Of a stretch of 10,955 bases of DNA, positions 1 through 3,950 are shown in pieces (position 1 is the first letter of the stretch; each line of letters begins with the position of its first letter). The position numbers and the translations under genes were made by a program. The stretch spans positions 3,822-14,776 of the forward strand of contig DMCN01000047.1 in assembly GCA_003445795.1 (NCBI GenBank), in the 5' to 3' direction. The notes beneath the pieces were generated by a model that was given only the letters and a program-made list of their open reading frames with translations, did not search any database and was not told where the DNA came from. The DNA is from Gallionellaceae bacterium. Lineage in GTDB: Bacteria; Pseudomonadota; Gammaproteobacteria; Burkholderiales; Gallionellaceae.

Positions 1-4
1 TTAC

Positions 5-81
5 GGGCCCTTAGCTCAGTTGGTTAGAGCAGAGGACTCATAATCCTTTGGTCCCCGGTTCAAGTCCGGGAGGGCCCACCA
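5..81 (+). tRNA. tRNA with CAU anticodon, probably tRNA-Ile2 (lysidine type), otherwise tRNA-Met
   Basis: A complete 77-nt cloverleaf: acceptor arms GGGCCCT and AGGGCCC, a D-arm with GCTCAGTTGG, an anticodon stem AGGA/TCCT around the loop CTCATAA, a T-arm with GGTTCAAGTCC, and an encoded CCA end. The anticodon is CAT. The body resembles E. coli ileX/ileY closely (TTAGCTCAG, TTGGTC after the anticodon arm), and acceptor pairs C4-G69 and C5-G68 are the known positive determinants for TilS; E. coli elongator tRNA-Met has U4-A69 and A5-U68. I therefore favour the tRNA-Ile2 that reads AUA after lysidine modification. Automatic tools often label such genes tRNA-Met. It is a tRNA with high certainty; the isoacceptor is less sure. 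Confidence 0.93.
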
Positions 82-90
82 AAAAACGAA

Positions 91-117
91 AGCCTCGCAG
101 CGATGCGGGGCTTTTTG
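91..117 (+). terminator. Rho-independent terminator of the tRNA
   Basis: Stem AGCCTCGCA (91-99), loop GCGA, stem TGCGGGGCT (104-112) with one G-T wobble, followed by a T run. It lies 9 nt after the tRNA CCA end. The AGCCTCGC core recurs in the terminators at 2341 and 8921. Confidence 0.9.
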
Positions 118-125
118 TTTGCCGG

Positions 126-154
126 CTTGACTCATAACTTGACTTTTACTTGAC
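126..154 (+). repeat. Three phased CTTGAC direct repeats
   Basis: CTTGAC occurs at 126-131, 138-143 and 149-154, so the copies start 12 and 11 bp apart, about one helical turn each. The third copy contains a possible -35 hexamer. The array lies 43 nt upstream of the winged-helix/nucleotidyltransferase gene, whose product could be the binding protein (inference). Confidence 0.6.
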
Positions 155-193
155 CCATTGCAAAAACGAAGCCTTTAAAGCTACAATCGTAGC
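150..193 (+). promoter_or_regulatory. Putative promoter and operator of the MNT/HEPN pair
   Basis: A possible -35 TTGACC (150-155) and -10 TTTAAA (174-179) are separated by 18 bp. Directly after is a perfect inverted repeat GCTAC-AATC-GTAGC (180-193), ending 3 nt before the ATG at 197. The leader would be very short and no clear Shine-Dalgarno is present, so translation may be nearly leaderless. The palindrome is well placed for autoregulation by the winged-helix protein; this is inference. Confidence 0.45.
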
Positions 194-196
194 CAA

Positions 197-805
197 ATGA
201 GCAACAATACAAATCTGCTGGATATGCTGTTCGGCGCCTATCGTCAGCGCGTGTTGAGCCTGCTGCTGTTGCAGCCGGAGCAGCGCTTTCATGTGCGCGA
301 GCTGGCACGGCGAACGGAAACAGCGCCGGGCACCTTGCACCGCGAGTTGGCGAAGCTGGCCGTGGCGGGCTTGCTGGTGCGCGAGCAGCAAGGCAACCAG
401 GTGTTGTACCGGGCTAACCGTGCCTGCCCGGTGTTTGAGGAATTGGCGGGGCTATTCCGCAAGACCAGCGGCGCGGTGAGCGTGTTGCAGCAGGCTTTGC
501 AGGGCTTGTCGCCACAGATCCGGTTTGCTCTATTGTTCGGCTCGCTGGCGCGCGGGACGGAAACGCCGGGCAGCGATGTGGATGTGATGATCGTGGGCGA
601 TGCAGGTTTTGCCGAGGTGGTGAAGGCGCTGTACCCGGCGCAGGAATTGTTGCGGCGCGAGATCAATCCGGTGGTGTATTCGGCCAGCGAGTTCCTGTTG
701 CGCTTGCAGAACAAGGAGCCGCTGCTGTTGGGGGTATTATCCAAACCCCGGTTATTCTTGCTAGGGAGCGAATATGACTTTGCAGAATTTGCTGTCCATC
801 AATAG
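197..805 (+). CDS. Winged-helix plus nucleotidyltransferase (MNT) protein, antitoxin-like
   Basis: A 202-residue protein with two parts. Residues about 10-75 look like an ArsR-type winged helix (residues about 31-60 hold HVRELARRT and a recognition helix, followed by a wing). Residues about 105-190 are a minimal nucleotidyltransferase of the DNA polymerase beta fold: the LFGSLARG motif with G115-S116, then the metal-binding pair D127 and D129 (SDVDV). Proteins of this kind pair with HEPN partners in MNT/HEPN toxin-antitoxin modules, where the MNT enzyme can adenylylate and silence the HEPN RNase. The next gene overlaps its 3' end by 32 bp and encodes such a partner, so the two are translationally coupled. 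The added DNA-binding domain suggests that it also represses its own operon; the repeats and palindrome just upstream fit that. Domain assignment is firm; antitoxin activity is inferred. Confidence 0.85.
   Translation: MSNNTNLLDMLFGAYRQRVLSLLLLQPEQRFHVRELARRTETAPGTLHRELAKLAVAGLLVREQQGNQVLYRANRACPVFEELAGLFRKTSGAVSVLQQALQGLSPQIRFALLFGSLARGTETPGSDVDVMIVGDAGFAEVVKALYPAQELLRREINPVVYSASEFLLRLQNKEPLLLGVLSKPRLFLLGSEYDFAEFAVHQ
763..768 (+). promoter_or_regulatory. Ribosome binding site fixing the HEPN gene start
   Basis: AGGGAG sits 5 nt before the ATG at 774, inside the end of the upstream gene. It supports the overlapping start over later ones. Confidence 0.7.
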
Positions 806-1223
806 GCTGCAATCTTTCACGCCGGATCGCGGCGCAGTGCAGAAGCTGCTGCGGGCGGCGCAACGCAATCTGGAAGATGCGCGGCTAACGGCACTGAGCT
901 CAGACAACCGCTTCGACGCGGCATACAAGACCATCATGCAGTGCGCGATGCTGGGCCTGTGGGCAAACGGCTATCGCACTTCCACCAACCAGCCCGGCCA
1001 TCACCTGACCGCCATTCAAAGCCTGCCGTTGACTATGCAGGTATCCGGAGAGTCGGTCATCGTTCTGGATGCATTGCGCAAACAACGCAACCTCAATGAC
1101 TACGAGGGCGATCCTATAGCCGATAGCGCCCTGAGCGCCTGCCTGGATGAAGCCGACATGCTGTTGGCGCATACGCAACAATGGTTACGCAAGCATCATC
1201 CAGAACTCGCAAGTGAAAAATGA
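774..1223 (+). CDS. HEPN-like partner of the MNT protein, putative RNase toxin
   Basis: A 149-residue, mostly alpha-helical protein typical in size for the HEPN partner of minimal nucleotidyltransferases. The start is set by AGGGAG 5 nt upstream and by its overlap with the MNT gene. Residues about 20-60 form a long helix pair (residues 23-37 hold QKLLRAAQRNLEDAR; residues 48-61 hold DAAYKTIMQCAMLG), and a second helical pair surrounds residues 98-111. HEPN RNases use an R-x4-6-H motif, but here the matching place reads R105-N-L-N-D109-Y110, so the histidine is replaced by aspartate. RNxxDY variants occur in HEPN-like proteins beside DNA-binding nucleotidyltransferases. The protein may therefore be a weak or inactive RNase, or a substrate or partner rather than a classic toxin. 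Family placement is likely; function is open. Confidence 0.75.
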   Translation: MTLQNLLSINRLQSFTPDRGAVQKLLRAAQRNLEDARLTALSSDNRFDAAYKTIMQCAMLGLWANGYRTSTNQPGHHLTAIQSLPLTMQVSGESVIVLDALRKQRNLNDYEGDPIADSALSACLDEADMLLAHTQQWLRKHHPELASEK

Positions 1224-1373
1224 GCCTCGGACAACCCAAGGTTATGGCGAAATAGAGTGTGCAACCGACAACAATGATCCGCCTTGCCAAGCAACCGCCC
1301 GCAAATTCACCGCCATCAAAAATCGTATATACCGTTTAGTGTTTGCGTTGCAGAAGCGAAGTTATCCGGCTAC

Positions 1374-1396
1374 TTATCCACAAAAACTGTGAATAA
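1374..1396. promoter_or_regulatory. Two inverted perfect DnaA boxes
   Basis: TTATCCACA (1374-1382) and, on the other strand, TTATTCACA (1388-1396) both match the 9-mer DnaA consensus TTATNCACA exactly. They face each other across a 5-bp spacer. A weaker relative, TTATCCGGC, begins at 1362. No replication gene is near, so a DnaA titration or regulatory site is more likely than an origin. Confidence 0.6.
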
Positions 1397-1407
1397 CTAA
1401 ATTACAA

Positions 1408-1441
1408 AAAACTGCGGGGGCGCACAGGCCCCCGCAGTTTT
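1408..1441 (-). terminator. Strong terminator of dodecin, possibly bidirectional
   Basis: A perfect 14-bp stem (1408-1421 with 1428-1441) with a 6-nt loop. The core is CTGCGGGGGC/GCCCCCGCAG, flanked by A and T runs. On the minus strand the hairpin is followed by six Ts and lies 20 bp beyond the dodecin stop. On the plus strand four Ts follow, so it may also stop transcripts from the MNT/HEPN operon. Confidence 0.9.
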
Positions 1442-1461
1442 AATAAAGACAGCCGGAAATA

Positions 1462-1680
1462 TTACTTCTTCGGATCGTACTTGAAAGACAAAGCCACGCG
1501 CGCCCGGTAAGAAGTCACCTTGCCGTTCTCAACCACCATATCCAGCTTCACAACCTCGGCCACCCGCAAATCCCGCAGGGTTTTGGAAGCCGCAGCCACC
1601 GCATTGGCCGCTGCATCCTCCCACGACTTCTTGCTGGTACCCACGATCTCGGTAATACGGTAAACACTGTCTTTAGCCAT
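1462..1680 (-). CDS. Dodecin-family protein
   Basis: A 72-residue protein of dodecin size. Dodecins assemble into hollow dodecamers that bind flavins or related small molecules in the cytoplasm and buffer them. Residues 5-15 (SVYRITEIVGT) form the first strand, W20 to about residue 36 the helix, and the rest two long strands ending FKYDPKK. The start at 1680 is chosen because GGAGAAG lies just upstream (1684-1690) and dodecins begin this way; an in-frame ATG further out would add 18 unrelated residues. In the archaeal and mycobacterial proteins a tryptophan stacks on the flavin before the AEV/FEV segment, but here that place is V40 (LRVAEV). Many bacterial relatives share this LRVAEV form, so the ligand or the binding mode may differ. 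The gene is monocistronic with a strong terminator. Confidence 0.92.
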   Translation of the reverse strand: MAKDSVYRITEIVGTSKKSWEDAAANAVAAASKTLRDLRVAEVVKLDMVVENGKVTSYRARVALSFKYDPKK

Positions 1681-1894
1681 GATCTTCTCCCTCGTATATT
1701 GAACTGCAATGGATAAGCGGTCTTGCAGGCACATAAATTACGCCTAAGTACGAATCTTGGCTCTCTTTTTTACTCGGGTATTTTGTTTCAAGAAATATCT
1801 CCGTTCGCCATCTTATCCATCTCCCGTTCGTGGTGCACCCGCAAGGAGTAGGCCGTGGCTGTAAGGGGGCATCCGCCCCCAACAGCACACGCAC

Positions 1895-1961
1895 AGCCTG
1901 TCGAACCATGAACTGAAAATATCCCGTTCGCCCTGAGCCTGTCGAAGGGTCTCCCGAACGG
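1895..1961 (-). repeat. Dispersed intergenic repeat, one full and one partial copy
   Basis: The fuller copy runs from CCGTTCG (1924-1930) to CGAACGG (1955-1961); these ends are inverted repeats, and CCCT/AGGG (1931-1934, 1946-1949) can extend the hairpin. A partial copy precedes it: AGCCTGTCGAA occurs at 1895-1905 and again at 1936-1946. The 14-mer CTGAGCCTGTCGAA (1933-1946) is the exact reverse complement of 7617-7630 in the second repeat cluster. Confidence 0.75.
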
Positions 1962-2028
1962 ACATCCAAGTTTGACACCACCCACCCCCAAGCGCAGACT
2001 CCCCCGCAGTCGCCAAACCGCACCAGCA

Positions 2029-2035
2029 AAGGAGA
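2029..2035 (+). promoter_or_regulatory. Strong Shine-Dalgarno for the 92-residue protein
   Basis: AAGGAGA lies 5 nt before the ATG at 2041. It supports this frame over the overlapping frame that starts at 2037. Confidence 0.75.
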
Positions 2036-2040
2036 AGTGA

Positions 2041-2319
2041 ATGTCCAAGAAACGTTTTCACTGCCAGGCCGCCAACCATCTGGGCAACAAATGCATCAGC
2101 ATCACCGACGAAGGCCATGCCTTCCTGCTCTCGATAGAAGACGCCACCAACCGCTTCAACCACCTGAAAGAAACCATCGCCACCGGCAAATACCCCATCG
2201 CCATCGACCTGGTGAACTCCGTCCCCAAAATGATGACCGGCGCGACTGTCAAATTCCAGATCGCCCAGCACGACGCAGAGAAGTTTCTGCATTCGCTGGA
2301 TAAGGCCCTGCATCATTGA
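2041..2319 (+). CDS. Hypothetical 92-residue protein
   Basis: I do not recognise this family. The gene is supported by a strong Shine-Dalgarno (AAGGAGA at 2029-2035) and a perfect intrinsic terminator 21 bp after the stop. The protein is short, soluble in appearance and without a signal peptide or membrane segment. The N-terminus is basic and holds C8 and C18 with nearby histidines (residues 7-18, HCQAANHLGNKC), which could bind a metal, but this is speculation. The middle (residues 20-50) alternates short strands and a helix, and the C-terminus is a probable helix (DAEKFLHSLDKALHH). It stands alone between repeat DNA and a terminator, so context gives no function. Confidence 0.75.
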   Translation: MSKKRFHCQAANHLGNKCISITDEGHAFLLSIEDATNRFNHLKETIATGKYPIAIDLVNSVPKMMTGATVKFQIAQHDAEKFLHSLDKALHH

Positions 2320-2340
2320 TATTGCAGGCCACCACAAGAC

Positions 2341-2369
2341 AAAAGCCTCGCACTGCTGCGAGGCTTTTT
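2341..2369 (+). terminator. Rho-independent terminator
   Basis: A perfect 12-bp stem, AAAAGCCTCGCA (2341-2352) with TGCGAGGCTTTT (2357-2368), a CTGC loop and a T5 run. It closes the 92-residue-protein gene. Confidence 0.93.
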
Positions 2370-2463
2370 GCTTCCATGCAGCAGGCCGGGATATAGGCCA
2401 AATGGCATATACCCACCGCCAGACATAACAGTTACTATTCGCGCTCCAAAAGGGAGAAAACAG

Positions 2464-2488
2464 AGGTGCTCGCAAATCGCGACCACCT
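2464..2488. promoter_or_regulatory. Imperfect inverted repeat upstream of the rhuM-type gene
   Basis: AGGTGCTCGC and GCGACCACCT form 10-bp arms with one mismatch around a 5-bp spacer (AAATC). It lies about 65 bp before the RhuM start and could be an operator; no T run makes it a clear terminator. Confidence 0.4.
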
Positions 2489-2515
2489 TTAAGCACACGA
2501 TTTGTGGCCTCGACC

Positions 2516-2544
2516 TCGACAGGCTTCGCACCACAAAATAAAAG
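2516..2544 (+). promoter_or_regulatory. Weak putative promoter of the RhuM gene
   Basis: TCGACA (2516-2521) and TAAAAG (2539-2544) are 17 bp apart, matching the -35 and -10 consensus at 5 and 4 of 6 positions. The start codon follows at 2553 and no Shine-Dalgarno is visible before it. The -35 overlaps a short stretch like the dispersed repeat (CGACAGGCT), so this call is tentative. Confidence 0.3.
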
Positions 2545-2552
2545 CATACTGA

Positions 2553-3557
2553 ATGAGCGAACTCATCCTATACCAGACAGAAGACGGCAAAGCCCAAGTG
2601 CGCCTGCGCGCCGAAGAAGGCAGCGTCTGGCTCACCCAGGGAGAGATCGCCGAACTGTTCGCCACCACCGTACCCAACGCAAACATACACATACGCAACA
2701 TCCTCAAAGAAGGCGAGTTGGCAGAGGATTCAGTTATTAAAGAATCCTTAATAACTGCCGCCGACGGCAAGAACTACCGCACCAAACTCTACCGGCTGGA
2801 AATGATCCTTGCCGTGGGCTACCGGGTTAAGGGCGCTCGCGGTACCCAGTTCCGCCAATGGGCCACCGCCCACCTCGCCGAATACCTCGTCAAAGGCTTC
2901 GTCATGGACGACGAACGCCTGAAGAACCCCAAAGGCTGGGACTACTTCGACGAACTGCTGGCGCGCATCCGCGAGATACGCGCCTCGGAAAAACGCTTCT
3001 ACCAAAAGGTGCGCGACCTGTTCGCCCTCAGCGCCGACTACCAAGCCGACGACAGCGCCGCCCAACTCTTTTTTGCCGAAGTGCAAAACAAACTGCTCTT
3101 CGCAGTCACCAAACAAACCGCCGCCGAACTCATCGTCTCGCGCGCCGATGCCAAAGCCCCCAACATGGCGCTCACCACCTGGAGCGGCTCACGTGTGCGC
3201 AAGCAAGACGTCGTCGTCGCCAAGAACTACCTCAACGCCGAAGAAGTGGACACACTCAACCGGCTCGTCGTCATCTTTTTGGAAACCGCCGAACTGCGCG
3301 CCCAGGATCGCAAACAACTCACGCTCGATTTTTGGCGGCAGAACGTAGACCGCCTGCTCGAATTCAGCGACCGCCCCGTGCTGAAGAATGCAGGCAACAT
3401 CAGCAACGAACAGATGAAAAGCATTGCCCACGAACGCTACGAGACCTTTGATGCCAAACGTCGCAATGCAGAAGCCATTGCGGCTGATGCCGATGATATT
3501 CAGGCGTTGGAAGAGATTGAGAAGCAGGCGAAGGGTAAGAGATCGAAAACGAAGTAA
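2553..3557 (+). CDS. RhuM-family protein
   Basis: A 334-residue member of the virulence RhuM family, named after a Salmonella pathogenicity-island gene; its biochemistry is unknown. These genes are often found inside restriction-modification and other defence loci. Family marks: an N-terminal helix-turn-helix-like region (residues 26-56, WLTQGEIAELFATT then HIRNIL), the G-E-L-x3-S-V-I-K segment (residues 54-63), and the conserved YRLEMILAVGYRVKGARGTQ at residues 80-99 followed by FRQWAT. The C-terminal part is helical and charged and ends in a lysine-rich tail. The length is normal for the family. No clear Shine-Dalgarno precedes the ATG. It is the first of four close plus-strand genes, with the next start 17 nt after its stop. 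Its base composition is visibly more GC-rich than that of the two genes that follow, so the block may be composite. Confidence 0.88.
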   Translation: MSELILYQTEDGKAQVRLRAEEGSVWLTQGEIAELFATTVPNANIHIRNILKEGELAEDSVIKESLITAADGKNYRTKLYRLEMILAVGYRVKGARGTQFRQWATAHLAEYLVKGFVMDDERLKNPKGWDYFDELLARIREIRASEKRFYQKVRDLFALSADYQADDSAAQLFFAEVQNKLLFAVTKQTAAELIVSRADAKAPNMALTTWSGSRVRKQDVVVAKNYLNAEEVDTLNRLVVIFLETAELRAQDRKQLTLDFWRQNVDRLLEFSDRPVLKNAGNISNEQMKSIAHERYETFDAKRRNAEAIAADADDIQALEEIEKQAKGKRSKTK

Positions 3558-3574
3558 TTAGCAAGGGATAGATT

Positions 3575-3931
3575 ATGGGCGACGGAAGTCTGGATCAGAT
3601 AAAGGAGCAGCTGCGCAGGTTTGCAGCTGATCGGGATTGGGATCAATTCCACTCCCCAAAGAATTTATCAATGGCGCTAATTGCTGAGGCGGCAGAACTT
3701 GTCGAGCATTTTCAATGGGTGACTGAAGAACAGAGCAAAAGCCTTCCTTCGGAAAAACTTGCCGAGATCGAAATGGAACTCGCCGATGTGCAAATCTATC
3801 TGGTTAGGTTGGCGGACAAGTTACAGTTAGATTTGTTGGCCGCAGTTGAAAAGAAACTGGCGATCAACGAAAAAAAATATCCAGCAAGCAAAGTTCGAGG
3901 CAGCTCCAAGAAATACACTGAATACAAATAG
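3575..3931 (+). CDS. dCTPP1/MazG-like nucleotide pyrophosphohydrolase
   Basis: A 118-residue all-alpha NTP pyrophosphohydrolase of the RS21-C6/dCTPP1 branch of the MazG superfamily, which cleaves (d)NTPs to (d)NMP and pyrophosphate with Mg2+. Visible marks: RDWDQFHSPKNL at residues 20-31, close to the family's RDWEQFH motif that lines the base pocket; E38-x2-E41 (EAAE) and E68-x2-D71 (ELAD), the metal ligands; and the C-terminal KKYP segment. AAGGGAT just upstream supports the start. It lies 17 nt after the RhuM gene and 19 nt before the nuclease-helicase gene. A free-standing housekeeping role in cleaning the dNTP pool is possible, but the position beside a nuclease-helicase suggests altering nucleotide pools during phage infection. 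The substrate cannot be read from the sequence. Confidence 0.9.
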   Translation: MGDGSLDQIKEQLRRFAADRDWDQFHSPKNLSMALIAEAAELVEHFQWVTEEQSKSLPSEKLAEIEMELADVQIYLVRLADKLQLDLLAAVEKKLAINEKKYPASKVRGSSKKYTEYK

Positions 3932-3950
3932 CGGATCATAGGGAGCTCAA

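Larger units (their letters stand above)
1224..1461. other. Intergenic region between the HEPN gene and dodecin
   Basis: 238 bp between the HEPN gene and the 3' end of the minus-strand dodecin gene. The first 130 bp show no supported gene or signal. The rest holds the inverted DnaA boxes (1374-1396) and a terminator (1408-1441), listed separately. Confidence 0.6.
1735..2040. other. Intergenic region with dispersed repeat remnants
   Basis: About 300 bp between the divergent dodecin and 92-residue-protein genes. It holds CCGTTCG copies at 1801-1807 and 1824-1830, a GGGGGC-ATCC-GCCCCC hairpin (1865-1880) enclosed by CTGT/ACAG, and the repeat at 1895-1961. Reading frames crossing it look like chance frames through repeat sequence. 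Confidence 0.6.

Noticed and set aside
5..81. tRNA gene as integration site of a genomic island
   Set aside because: No integrase gene is present in the window and I found no second copy of the tRNA 3' end that would mark the other junction.
289..744. 151-residue minus-strand frame opposite the MNT gene
   Set aside because: It is antisense to a well-supported coding region, with no ribosome site or recognisable family.
1147..1392. 81-residue plus-strand frame after the HEPN gene
   Set aside because: It overlaps the HEPN gene in another frame, runs over the DnaA boxes and has no ribosome site or protein-like composition.
1374..1396. Chromosomal replication origin
   Set aside because: Only two perfect DnaA boxes, no AT-rich unwinding region of note, and no dnaA, rpmH or mnmG nearby.
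1681..1734. 18-residue N-terminal extension of dodecin
   Set aside because: A strong Shine-Dalgarno directly precedes the internal ATG at 1680 and dodecins begin there.
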